Source: Phycisphaerae bacterium (lineage in GTDB: Bacteria > Planctomycetota > Phycisphaerae > Phycisphaerales > Phycisphaeraceae). From it: a stretch of 64,000 nt of DNA. The stretch is taken from NCBI GenBank assembly GCA_030432595.1, contig JAUIGU010000006.1:62001-126000 (forward strand), given 5' to 3'. Both the position numbers and the translations under genes were made by a program. Under the pieces are notes generated by a model. The model was not told the DNA's origin. It saw only the letters and a program-made list of their open reading frames with translations, and did not search any database. How positions within the stretch are numbered: position 1 is the stretch's first letter; every line of letters begins with the position of its first letter. Below are positions 18,912 through 27,461 of the stretch, piece by piece.

Positions 18912-20435
18912 ATGAGCAAGCTGCCCCAAGGTGAAGAAATCGATGCGTTCAAGAAAGACGGTGTCTTCTGGGATGAATCAAGTGCAGTAGATGGTGTAAA
19001 TCCCGAGAAGTTTATGGGTCGGATTGAGTACGACCGACAGCACGGGATCTCGCTCCATGTCGCGAAGGAACTCACCCGACAAGAGGCGTGGGGCATGCGG
19101 GGCAAACTTTCCGGTGATGACGACAAGCCTTTAAATCTTCAGGGCCACATCGACACGTTTGGCCCCATCACGCTTTTTTCTGGATTCCTCAGCAGTCGGC
19201 AAAGCGATGCCAACGGATTGACCAAGTACAGGTACTACTTCAACCGTGCCCTGATCGGTGGTCATGCCGACAGCCCGACCGAAGAAACATTTAGCCGTCT
19301 CGATGCGATCGTGTCCGGACTGGGCTACTGGCTCAACCAATACGCGATCCAGATCACCGGGCACGACGAACAAAGCGTAACGCTTCGCGCCTGGACGCCC
19401 GTTTCCGAATACGCAGACCTCGCGCCGGGCGTGGTTCTCGAAATCGGGTGGGCGGTTTCCTACTCAGTCCCGTACACGTCTGAGAAAACCGCGAGTCTGC
19501 ATAGCCAACCAAGGCTGTCATTGCTCTTTTCGGACCCGAAACCGCTCGCCGAGGTAAGGAAACACTTTGGCTCTGCCCTCGCGCTGCTAACGGTACTTGC
19601 GGGTGCAGAGTTCGACGTACGCACGATCAATCTCACCGCGACCCAAGCGGATGCGGACGAACCGGGCGAAGGTCCGAGTGCCGGCCCCGACCACCAATCC
19701 AAACGTCCCGCAACACTCATTCTCAGATATCTGGACGGCAAGCAGACCCCGCCGCGCCGCCCGTTGGAGGACGCACACCGGGCGCTGATCCCGTTTGGCG
19801 AGGTCGAAGACTGGGCCGGTCTCGTAAAACGATGGGACGGGCTGCGCCAGAAACTGGGAACCGAAGTGCTCGACGTTCTCGGCGGCCGCTACCACCTCGA
19901 ACCGTACGCTGAAACATCCTTCCTGTTGGCGGCAAGCGCCTTGGAGCGACTGCACGGCAGACTGTTTGCCGCGGACGGGTTAGAAGACCATAGACTGACC
20001 ACCGACCAAATACGGCGGTGCACCGACACGTTGGGGCCTGAGTTTGAGGAAAGTGTCGAAACGTACCTGCAACAATTCGGCCGCCCGGGGTTCCGCCGCC
20101 GCCTCGCGGCGTTGCTGGAACGCGCGAGCGATCTGGCTGATTGGTGCATCGGCGACGAGTCCATCCAGAAGCAGTTTGTCAACACCTGCACCCACTGGCG
20201 CAACGAGCTGGCACATTGTCTTGCGCCGAAGCCGGCTTATCGGAGGCGCACCGGCTGGGATTTCATGCGGACCAATCTGCGCCTGTTTGCCCTGTTGGAC
20301 TTTTTCGTGCTCCGCGAACTCGGCCTCCCGCGGGAAAAGGTCGTGCGGAGAATCCGTGAAGCGTCCCGTCACGGTTCGTGGATAGAAGCCCCCTGGCAGG
20401 CGTGCAAAGACGCCTTAGACGACGAGGCGCAGTAG
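18912..20435 (+). CDS. apeA: ApeA-like HEPN-domain anti-phage protein
   Basis: A 507-residue soluble protein. The N-terminal ~300 residues resemble the ApeA N-terminal domain: DGVFWDESSAVDG, GRIEYDRQHGISLHV, LQGHIDTFGPITLFSG, and the typical YYFNRALIGGHAD followed by SRLDAIVSGLGYWLNQ. The C-terminal ~170 residues are helical and carry the HEPN ribonuclease motif RNELAH (R430, H435; Rx4H). ApeA is a known single-gene abortive-infection defence (Gao et al. 2020), thought to cut RNA on phage infection. The location between orphan genes and repeats and the lower GC fit a mobile defence gene. Family match is by pattern; other HEPN proteins with this layout exist. Start at ATG 18912. Confidence 0.65.
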   Translation: MSKLPQGEEIDAFKKDGVFWDESSAVDGVNPEKFMGRIEYDRQHGISLHVAKELTRQEAWGMRGKLSGDDDKPLNLQGHIDTFGPITLFSGFLSSRQSDANGLTKYRYYFNRALIGGHADSPTEETFSRLDAIVSGLGYWLNQYAIQITGHDEQSVTLRAWTPVSEYADLAPGVVLEIGWAVSYSVPYTSEKTASLHSQPRLSLLFSDPKPLAEVRKHFGSALALLTVLAGAEFDVRTINLTATQADADEPGEGPSAGPDHQSKRPATLILRYLDGKQTPPRRPLEDAHRALIPFGEVEDWAGLVKRWDGLRQKLGTEVLDVLGGRYHLEPYAETSFLLAASALERLHGRLFAADGLEDHRLTTDQIRRCTDTLGPEFEESVETYLQQFGRPGFRRRLAALLERASDLADWCIGDESIQKQFVNTCTHWRNELAHCLAPKPAYRRRTGWDFMRTNLRLFALLDFFVLRELGLPREKVVRRIREASRHGSWIEAPWQACKDALDDEAQ

Positions 20436-21045
20436 AACAGGCCGCATTGAAGCGCAAGCAGATATCATCGTTTATGACCTCGGCCGAAAGGTCTTTGGAT
20501 TCCCAGACGACCATGCGCCGCCGGTCGGCACGGCCGCAACACTCCATGATTTGCGCGACCCGGCCCCTTGATTCTTGGTCATGACCCAGGGTGATAAAGC
20601 CGTGACCCCGGGAACGTGGTTTTGAACTCAGGGTTTGCGGAGCATCCGCCCGGGGTGAGCACCCGCGGCCCGTGGACCCCGCGGCGACTTCCGGGGGTGC
20701 CGCGGCGGCTTCCGGGGGTGCCGTGGCGTCTTCCGGGGGTGCTGCGGCGATTTTTGGGGCTCCACGGGTCCGGACCCGGGGCACCGTGTCTTTTTCCCTC
20801 GGTCCTGCGGGTTGGATGGGGGGTGACACGACGGTTTCGATGAGCGGTGCGGTCCCGTCCGGGGTTTTATGCTTGGTTTCAGGGAGGGACGGGGCGGCGG
20901 CGCGCGTCGGGAGGCGTTCCGTCGCGGCCGAATCGACCGCGGGTGGGGCGCGACGCGCGGGTCCGCGCTGCGTAATCACAAGAATTTCGGGTGAACCCCC
21001 ATAAATCGCTTGGTTTTATGGGGGAAGCCCGGTAATCTGGGAGGG
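20436..21045. other. 610-bp region without a clear gene; possible minus-strand coding remnant
   Basis: Between the ApeA-like and pseudopilin genes no complete gene is convincing. On the minus strand, about 20450-20640 reads through in a plausible protein-like way (GHGFITLGHDQESRGRVAQI then MVVWESKDLSAEVINDDICL) but without a sensible start, the ORF continuing into low-complexity Pro/Ala repeats upstream and into the 3' end of apeA downstream. It may be a gene remnant. The right half holds a 21-bp tandem repeat. Confidence 0.35.
20681..20764 (+). repeat. 21-bp tandem repeat, about four units
   Basis: Units start at 20681, 20702, 20723 and 20744; the first is GCGGCGACTTCCGGGGGTGC plus C, the next two differ at a few bases and the fourth is degenerate. 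Translated, it gives a seven-residue Ala/Ser/Gly repeat, but no start or domain supports coding. Confidence 0.8.
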
Positions 21046-22071
21046 ATGGGATCGATCAATCCCGTGTTCCGTGGGTCTTCACTCCGGACCGCCCGCCGGG
21101 CAGCTTTTGGCAGGTCACGCGGCAGGCGCGGTTTCACCCGCCTCGACATGATCGCACTCGTTGCGATGTTGGGCGTGGCGTTGGGGTGTATCCTGCCGGC
21201 TTTAGCACAGACACGGAATGATGAGAGAATCTTGAAGTGTCAACAGAACCTTAGGAAAATCGCTACTTCGGCAAATAGTTATGCATTGGACCACAAGGGG
21301 AAATTCTACAGACATTGGTTTGGCGAATCATCCCCACCATGGCCTAAAGAAACCAATTTCGTCTCTGCTTGGTGGGACGAAAATCAATGCGGAGCGTATC
21401 TTGATGATTTGATAACTATTTACAATCGACGCCCATCCTTACAACCCGATGATAGATTCGCAGAATACCGTCAAGAGGGCCTTGGCGCCGGCATTATGTT
21501 TTGCCCCGGCAGTGATGAAGAACTACGCTCATATAATATGAATTTTTGGGCATCAGGGATTGATCCACCCAAGACTTTACCTGATTGGCCAGCACATTAT
21601 GACAGAATTACGGATGCCCCTCGCTATCCCGGATCGTTCTTCGACACCGATTCTGTTATTGACCCTGAAGTGCGATTGTTGTTTGGGGAAGCACTCGCTC
21701 TAGCTAGCGCAACCGCAAAAGAAATTCCCAGAAATATGTGGGCAACCGAAGGATATTTAGGAAACGAGCACTTGCCCGGGGAACGGTTTGCTGGCGTAAA
21801 TAATCTTGCAGTCCTCGGTGTTAACAACGGTGAGTGGCGTTGGGGCAGACACCAAAACTGGCCAAGCCGTTTTGATTACGGTCGCCATGGGGGCTTTCGG
21901 GGGCTTTCGCCAGAGAGAGGTAACGCGAACTTTGCTTTTGTCGATGGACACGTCGATATGTTCACTGCTACTGATCTATATGATCACGACACCCGAAGAT
22001 CAACGTTTCGCATTACGTGGTCTAACGTGGACCGCGAACTCGAAGAACAATTCCGAGGAGAATCACGATGA
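21046..22071 (+). CDS. Pseudopilin-like protein with atypical N-terminal helix and H-X9-DG-type C-terminus
   Basis: A 341-residue member of the pseudopilin-like family. After a basic leader the helix reads RGFTRLDMIALVAMLGVALG; cleavage after Gly would leave Asp where pilins have Glu at +5, and the helix is weaker than usual. The soluble part has the usual CQQNLRKIATSANSYALDHK and ends NANFAFVDGHVDMF, the DG motif. Base composition drops sharply toward AT after about 21.2 kb. Start ATG 21046 is preferred; a TTG at 21010 is in frame. The stop TGA overlaps the ATG of the protease gene (ATGA), so the two are translationally coupled. It may help display or export the protease. Confidence 0.75.
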   Translation: MGSINPVFRGSSLRTARRAAFGRSRGRRGFTRLDMIALVAMLGVALGCILPALAQTRNDERILKCQQNLRKIATSANSYALDHKGKFYRHWFGESSPPWPKETNFVSAWWDENQCGAYLDDLITIYNRRPSLQPDDRFAEYRQEGLGAGIMFCPGSDEELRSYNMNFWASGIDPPKTLPDWPAHYDRITDAPRYPGSFFDTDSVIDPEVRLLFGEALALASATAKEIPRNMWATEGYLGNEHLPGERFAGVNNLAVLGVNNGEWRWGRHQNWPSRFDYGRHGGFRGLSPERGNANFAFVDGHVDMFTATDLYDHDTRRSTFRITWSNVDRELEEQFRGESR

Positions 22072-24788
22072 CACGGCTAATCAATGCTCTCATTATTCTA
22101 TTTGCCATCGCGTGTTCACCTGACAGCGCATTCGCCGCTTCGGTGTACGTCGATCCTGCTGGAGCCGGTGACATCGAAGACTTTAATGCGGCAGCATCTA
22201 CGAACTTAATTCTTGAAGCAATTGGCTTAGACCCAAGCGGGGTAGTCAAAATCACGATTACAGATGCTGTAACAGGACAAGAAGGGACAGATATTGGCGG
22301 TGTATTTGCTGGCGACTATGTCGGCAGCGGCGTGCTTCTATCGGGCGGAAAATTCATCTTGACGGCAGCGCATAATTTTGACACTCCCGGCGGTATCAAC
22401 GACCCAGACACAGCAAAATATTCTGTCCGCATACAGAACCAAGCTGGAGTTGTTTCCCCAATCGCTCCTGTAAATGTTGGCGGAGATTTAACTGGGTTAA
22501 ACCCTCCACCGCCGACTATCACAGTTCACCCCAAATTTTTAGAAGCGGACGATGCTATACAAGGCAGTCAGAATGAAGACAGCTATTCCGTGTATGCTGG
22601 ATACGATCTCGCACTTATCGAGTTGGCGAATCCGGTCCAAGGCAACTACGCCACTTACGACGTATTTCAAGGACAATTGGTCGGACGAACGGTTTACGGT
22701 ATTGGATACGGTCCTGCTGGGACGCACAACAATCCACAATCAACCAATCAAAATCAATTCAATCGCTATTTCTTTACCAACATTATTGACGGCACATACC
22801 CGCCGGCGTTTGAGTTCTTTGATCGCGATATTACACGGCATGAAACCATGGTTGTGTATGACTTCGACGCTCCAGACCAAGGGAATCACAGTTTTGATTT
22901 TTTGGGAGACCCCACCCGATCAATTGCTGAAGGCATTGCGGTACCTGGAGATTCGGGCGGCCCGTTGATGGTTCCAGAAGCGAACGGCAGTTATTCTATT
23001 GGGGCAATATCAAGTTGGACGAGTCGTACACCTCAAGATCTAGACAATGACACCGGCACACCGGGCGAAATCGGGATCGCGGTAAATCTTAGTGCATTGA
23101 ACGGTGATTTTGACAACCAACAAACGCCTGAGGATGAGTCGCAACGCACGATTGCCGACTGGATCATTGAAGAAGCCGGCCTCAATCAGGCTCGAGCAAA
23201 TAATCCTCAAGGTGGTAGCTTCAGCCAAGCATCGACTTGGGCATTCGGGAATACGCCCCAATCGGGAGCATCCATAGCGATTAATGTTAACGCCGGCGGT
23301 CCGATTTCTTTTACTCCTGCAACGGGAAGCAACAGTTATAGTCGCATCAGTGTCGGAGGTGGGGAGGGGCAAAAAACTGTTGAATTTTCGCAGGGGCAAT
23401 CCATTACCCTCACTGACAATTTGGGCGTCACTACCAATGGCGGGCTGCGTATTGAAGATGGAACTTTGCAGGCGGACGAAATCTTCGTTGATTCCCTCAC
23501 ACCCGTCTTTTCTGGGCCAACACCGGAGCGTGGCGAACTCAGGATCACCGATATCAATGGCCCCGGCGCGGCCGACATCATCGCCAATAAGTTAACGGTC
23601 GGGCCGGGCGGCGACCTGATTCACGACTGGTCAAATCCAAATACGGGTGAGATTAATGTTGCGGAGGTCGTTGTAGAGAGTGGTGGACGAGCGTTTTTCC
23701 AGTGGGACACACTTGCCATCGACAATGTCACAAACCGCGGTCTGGTTTCGCTTGGTGAGTTCGATTTTGGCAATGCGTTGGTCGTTGACAGTTACAGCGC
23801 CACGAACGATTCAGCGACGGCTTTCTGGACGATCACCTCGGGAGGAACCCCGATTAGTGACGTGATTGTCGCGAACACGTCAGCGTCGGTTGGCGGGGAG
23901 GCGTTTGTTGCGACCAACAGCGCGGATTTTGTGGGACTTGGCGACACTTACACTTTGATTAGTTCTTCTTCTGTCAGCGGTGTCTTCACATCCGTTGATG
24001 CCGCAGTGCTTGGAAGCTCTACAGGTACGACAAATATAGGTATTGATTCCTCAGGCGTCCGCAAGTCGCTTGCGGTCACATACGCGTCAACGGGTGTCAA
24101 GGCGATGGTCGCACTTACAGGCGATGCCAGCCTGAACGGGCAGGTGGAGCAAGCCGATCTGGATGCGGTGCTTCAATATTGGGGGCTAAACGCCGAGGTT
24201 GACCCGGTCTGGTGGATGTATGGTGAATTGAGCGGTAATGGAACCGTCGAGCAGGCCGACCTGGACGCGGTGCTTCAGAACTGGGGCAACTTGACGGCGG
24301 CTTATAGCCAGCCGCCATCTTTAAAGCGTTCATTGAACGATTTAGGTATGGAGCTTTCGGTCAATGAAGTGACCGGCGAGGTGACCTTGACGGGCGAGGG
24401 CGAGGTGTTGGCGGTGATCGTGCAGTCCAACGACGGGCTCGCCGAGAAGGGCGACGACCCCGTGGTGACGTGGTACGACGACGAGCGAGTTTTGATGGAG
24501 AGCGCACGGACGGCGATCTATGTGGACGTGGCCGGCGTAGACGCTGCAGACGGCCTGTCGCTGGGCAGGCTGTTTGACTCGGGCGCGGACCTGTCGAGCC
24601 TGCGTTTCAGCTATGCGTTGGCGGGACAGGGATTGACGCCGGTGGGGGCTTCAGCGCCCTTGAGTGACACGGTGACGGGCCGGAGCTTCGTCTGGGGCAC
24701 GGGCGGGATCGAGGTCGTGCCCGAGCCGGCGGGGGTGGTGGCACTAGCTGCCTTGGGGCTGCTGGCGCGGCGGAGACGGGCGGCCTGA
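22068..24788 (+). CDS. Exported trypsin-like serine protease with dockerin-like repeats and PEP-CTERM
   Basis: A 906-residue secreted protease. Signal peptide residues 1-24 (LIILFAIACSPDSAFA). Residues about 80-370 form an S1 peptidase domain with catalytic His102 (LTAAHNFD), Asp180 (YDLALIEL) and Ser296 (PGDSGGPL). A beta-helical or adhesin-like middle follows (residues ~390-670, many SxTVxNxG-type stretches). Two dockerin-like loops lie near residues 685 and 721 (GQVEQADLDAVLQYWG, GTVEQADLDAVLQNWG). The C-terminus VPEPAGVVALAALGLLARR plus RRAA is a PEP-CTERM signal. CGAGGAG lies upstream of ATG 22068, which overlaps the preceding stop. The 5' two thirds is AT-richer than the 3' third, hinting at a mosaic gene. 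Confidence 0.88.
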   Translation: MTRLINALIILFAIACSPDSAFAASVYVDPAGAGDIEDFNAAASTNLILEAIGLDPSGVVKITITDAVTGQEGTDIGGVFAGDYVGSGVLLSGGKFILTAAHNFDTPGGINDPDTAKYSVRIQNQAGVVSPIAPVNVGGDLTGLNPPPPTITVHPKFLEADDAIQGSQNEDSYSVYAGYDLALIELANPVQGNYATYDVFQGQLVGRTVYGIGYGPAGTHNNPQSTNQNQFNRYFFTNIIDGTYPPAFEFFDRDITRHETMVVYDFDAPDQGNHSFDFLGDPTRSIAEGIAVPGDSGGPLMVPEANGSYSIGAISSWTSRTPQDLDNDTGTPGEIGIAVNLSALNGDFDNQQTPEDESQRTIADWIIEEAGLNQARANNPQGGSFSQASTWAFGNTPQSGASIAINVNAGGPISFTPATGSNSYSRISVGGGEGQKTVEFSQGQSITLTDNLGVTTNGGLRIEDGTLQADEIFVDSLTPVFSGPTPERGELRITDINGPGAADIIANKLTVGPGGDLIHDWSNPNTGEINVAEVVVESGGRAFFQWDTLAIDNVTNRGLVSLGEFDFGNALVVDSYSATNDSATAFWTITSGGTPISDVIVANTSASVGGEAFVATNSADFVGLGDTYTLISSSSVSGVFTSVDAAVLGSSTGTTNIGIDSSGVRKSLAVTYASTGVKAMVALTGDASLNGQVEQADLDAVLQYWGLNAEVDPVWWMYGELSGNGTVEQADLDAVLQNWGNLTAAYSQPPSLKRSLNDLGMELSVNEVTGEVTLTGEGEVLAVIVQSNDGLAEKGDDPVVTWYDDERVLMESARTAIYVDVAGVDAADGLSLGRLFDSGADLSSLRFSYALAGQGLTPVGASAPLSDTVTGRSFVWGTGGIEVVPEPAGVVALAALGLLARRRRAA

Positions 24789-24814
24789 CACTAATGGAGT
24801 AATTCAGACCTGTG

Positions 24815-24845
24815 ACCGGTCGGCGTAAGACGCCGGCCGGTTTTT
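24815..24845 (+). terminator. Rho-independent terminator after the protease gene
   Basis: A 12-bp stem ACCGGTCGGCGT (24815-24826) pairs with ACGCCGGCCGGT (24830-24841) with one G-T wobble and a 3-base loop, followed by TTTTTG. It ends the pseudopilin-protease pair. Confidence 0.85.
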
Positions 24846-24875
24846 GTTTCGCCGGGCTTCCGGGGACCGGGGGGC

Positions 24876-24917
24876 GGGGGTGCAGGGGGACGCCCCCTGC
24901 CGCTCGCCGCGCAGGCG
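24876..24917. repeat. GC-rich palindromic repeat, third copy of the 14.9-kb family
   Basis: Contains a CAGGGG-N-CCCCTG palindrome followed by CCGCTCGCCGCGCAGGCG, matching the reverse complement of 14891-14930 apart from the palindrome centre. Confidence 0.7.
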
Positions 24918-24969
24918 GGCTTACGGGTTTGCGGGCTTACGGTTCAAATCGAACCGTTATGCTCGCCGC

Positions 24970-26517
24970 ATGCGCATCCTCTACCTCGACCTCGACGCCC
25001 TGAACCCGTCGCACCTCTCGTGTTACGGCTACGCCCGCGCCACCTCGCCGGCGATCGACGCGATTGCCGGCGACGGGCTGCGGTGCACGAACGTGTACTG
25101 CTCGGATGCGCCGTGCCTGCCGTCGCGGACGGCGTTCTATCAAGGACGCTTCGGCATCCAGACGGGCGTCGTCGGGCACGGCGACACCGCGGCGGACCCG
25201 AAGCGGCAGGGGAAAGGCAGAGGGTTTCGCTCGGTGTACGAAGAGGAGTCGCTGCCGCGGAAGCTGCAGCACGCGGGGTTTCACACGGCGATGGTCTCGC
25301 CGTTCGGGCAGCGGCACGCAGCGCACCACTTCTACGCCGGGTTCAACGAGGTGCACAACTCCGGCGGGTGCGGGGCGGACTCGGCCGAGTTGGTGACGCC
25401 CACGCTGCACCGCTGGCTCGACGACCACGCGGCCCAGGACCGGTGGTACCTGCACGTCAACTTCTGGGACATCCATACGTACTGCCGGGTGCCCGCGTCG
25501 TTCAAGAACCCGTTCGAGAAAGACCCGCTGCCGGACTACTTCACGCAGGCGCTGCTGGACGAGCACATCAAGCGGCCCGGCCCGCACTCGGCCCAAGACC
25601 TGGGGATGTACGAGGACGCGGACGTCGCGCGGTACCCGCGCTGCCCGGCGCGTATCACAGACATGACGACGCTCAAGCAGTGGATCGACTGCTACGACCT
25701 GTCGATCCGCTACGTGGACGACTGCGTCGCGGTGATCGTCGAGAAGCTCAAGGCGGCGGGCGTGTACGAGGACACGGTGATCGTCATCTCGGCCGACCAC
25801 GGCGAGAACAACGGGCATTTGGGGATCTACGGCGAGCACGGCACCGCCGACCACGCGACGTGCAACATCCCGTTCATCGTGCGTTGGCCGAACGTGACGA
25901 AGCCGTCGGTCGATGAGGGCTTGCACTACCACCTCGACTGGGCGCCGACGCTGCTCGAACTGCTCGGCGAGGGCAAGCGCATCCCGGACATCTGGGACGG
26001 CGAGTCGTTTACAAAGACCGTGAAGGACAACACGCCGCAGGGACGGGACCAGCTCGTCGTCAGTCAGTGCGCCCATGTGTGCCAGCGCTCCGTGCGCTTC
26101 GACCAAGGCGCCCCCGGAAGTGAAGACAACGCCGGAAGTAGCCACCGCTGGCTGTACATGCGGACGTACCACGACGGGTTCCATCCGTTCCCCAAGCACA
26201 TGCTCTACGACCTCGCGGCGGACCCGCTGGAGTCGCACAACCTCGCGGAGGAACGCCCGGACGTGGTGAACGAGGCGAGTGCGCGGCTGCTCGCGTGGCA
26301 CGACGACCAGATGGTGAAGATGACGGAGTACGCCAGCGACTCGGTCGATCCGCTGTGGACGGTGATGCGCGAGAGCGGGCCGTTCCACGGCAGCGCCCGG
26401 CAGTTCAAAGACTTTTCGTGCGACTTCCCGGGGTATCTCGACCGCCTGGAGAAGACCGGACGCAAGGAAGGGGCCGACGACCTGCGTCAACGTTACCCGG
26501 AGTTGCTCGAAGCCTGA
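24970..26517 (+). CDS. Sulfatase (formylglycine-type)
   Basis: A 515-residue type I sulfatase that hydrolyses sulfate esters. The N-terminal metal site reads YLDLDALNPSHLSCYGY; the catalytic cysteine is Cys49 in CLPSRTAF, the CxPSR motif converted to formylglycine. Further sulfatase features are DRWYLHVNFWDIHTYCR, VIVISADHGENNGHLGIYGE and CNIPFIVRWP. No signal peptide is evident from ATG 24970, so it may act in the cytosol on imported oligosaccharides or choline/steroid-type esters, or the export signal lies in an upstream start (the frame is open to 24844 but that part is repeat DNA). No maturase gene is in the window. Substrate unknown. Confidence 0.88.
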   Translation: MRILYLDLDALNPSHLSCYGYARATSPAIDAIAGDGLRCTNVYCSDAPCLPSRTAFYQGRFGIQTGVVGHGDTAADPKRQGKGRGFRSVYEEESLPRKLQHAGFHTAMVSPFGQRHAAHHFYAGFNEVHNSGGCGADSAELVTPTLHRWLDDHAAQDRWYLHVNFWDIHTYCRVPASFKNPFEKDPLPDYFTQALLDEHIKRPGPHSAQDLGMYEDADVARYPRCPARITDMTTLKQWIDCYDLSIRYVDDCVAVIVEKLKAAGVYEDTVIVISADHGENNGHLGIYGEHGTADHATCNIPFIVRWPNVTKPSVDEGLHYHLDWAPTLLELLGEGKRIPDIWDGESFTKTVKDNTPQGRDQLVVSQCAHVCQRSVRFDQGAPGSEDNAGSSHRWLYMRTYHDGFHPFPKHMLYDLAADPLESHNLAEERPDVVNEASARLLAWHDDQMVKMTEYASDSVDPLWTVMRESGPFHGSARQFKDFSCDFPGYLDRLEKTGRKEGADDLRQRYPELLEA

Positions 26518-26544
26518 TCCGAACGCACACGGCTCTTCGACGAG

Positions 26545-26883
26545 TCAGCTCCCGCGGTACGTGCTGTAGCCGAACGGCGAGAGCAGCAGCGGCACGTGGT
26601 GGTGCTGCGCGGCGTCATCGACCCGAAACCGCACGGACACCGAAGGGTAAAAAGACGCCCGGCCGTCGCGTTGGAAGTACGCGTCGGTCTCGAAGTGCAG
26701 CACGTACTCGCCGGAGACGAACGGCTGTTCGCCCAGTAGATCGGCGAGGCGTCCGTCGGCGTTGGTCTCGCCTTGGCCGATCACGACGGGTTCCCCGTCC
26801 ACCACGCGTTCGAGGCGGACGGGCACGCCGGCGGCGGGCCGGCCCTGGGCGGTGTCGAGGACGTGGGTGGTGATTGCGGCCAT
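26545..26883 (-). CDS. uraH: 5-hydroxyisourate hydrolase (transthyretin-like)
   Basis: Hydrolyses 5-hydroxyisourate, the product of uricase, to OHCU. The 112-residue protein begins AAITTHVLDTAQGRPAAGVP with the active-site His, contains GRLADLLG and FHHHVPLLLSPFGYSTY-like core (HHHVPLLLSPFGYSTYRGS) and ends in YRGS, the signature C-terminal tetrapeptide that separates HIU hydrolases from transthyretins. It lies 65 bp after uraD on the same strand, with allB upstream, in an allB-uraD-uraH order. Length equals the family norm. ATG 26883 is chosen over longer in-frame extensions because it gives the standard N-terminus. Confidence 0.93.
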   Translation of the reverse strand: MAAITTHVLDTAQGRPAAGVPVRLERVVDGEPVVIGQGETNADGRLADLLGEQPFVSGEYVLHFETDAYFQRDGRASFYPSVSVRFRVDDAAQHHHVPLLLSPFGYSTYRGS

Positions 26884-26948
26884 GCCGGATTGAACCACGG
26901 CGGGCGTCGAAACACAACACGAGCAGCGCGGACGTTGATGCCCATTCG

Positions 26949-27461
26949 TCAAGCATCGACGCCGAGCAGTTTGTCGAGGCGCAGGTGCGTGATCTTCCGC
27001 TGCTCGGCACCGGCGACCTGCGCTTCGCGTTGGGGGTCGTTGCGCATCCGTCGGGTCAGCGCGGCGAGCATGTCGCCGGCCGTGACCCCGGTCGCGCAGA
27101 GGATGAAGATGTGACCGAACCGCTGCTCATAGCGGACATTCGCCTCGGCGAGGTTGCGGAGGAGGTCTTCGTCGGCGTCGGTGATGCCTGCCTGCTCGCG
27201 CGCGGACCAGCGGTCGTTGCCGACGAACTTCATGCGCAGCGATTCGAGGTCGCCCAAACGGGGGTGGGCGGCGAACGCCTGGAGCCAGTGGCCGTCGTCC
27301 ATCACCTCAAACACGGCGTCGGCCGTGTCGTGCAACTCGGCGGCCGACGCGAACGGACGGGCGTGGGCCATCTGCTGCGCCCACCACGGCGTTCCACAGC
27401 AACCGAGCAGCGCCTCCGATGCTTCGTCGAGGGGCAGCGCATTGAGTTCGTGGATATTCAT
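26949..27461 (-). CDS. uraD: OHCU decarboxylase
   Basis: Converts 2-oxo-4-hydroxy-4-carboxy-5-ureidoimidazoline to (S)-allantoin. The 170-residue helical protein has the catalytic HPRLGD motif (His near residue 67), followed by WSAREQAGI and YEQRFGHIFILCATG, all diagnostic of the family. Its ATG at 27461 overlaps the allB stop (ATGA), so translation is coupled to allantoinase; uraH follows after 65 bp. It acts in the cytosol between HIU hydrolase and allantoinase. Confidence 0.94.
   Translation of the reverse strand: MNIHELNALPLDEASEALLGCCGTPWWAQQMAHARPFASAAELHDTADAVFEVMDDGHWLQAFAAHPRLGDLESLRMKFVGNDRWSAREQAGITDADEDLLRNLAEANVRYEQRFGHIFILCATGVTAGDMLAALTRRMRNDPQREAQVAGAEQRKITHLRLDKLLGVDA

Noticed and set aside
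20672-21004. Plus-strand ORF across the 21-bp tandem repeat
   Set aside because: It is only low-complexity Ala/Gly/Ser repeats with no start signal or domain.
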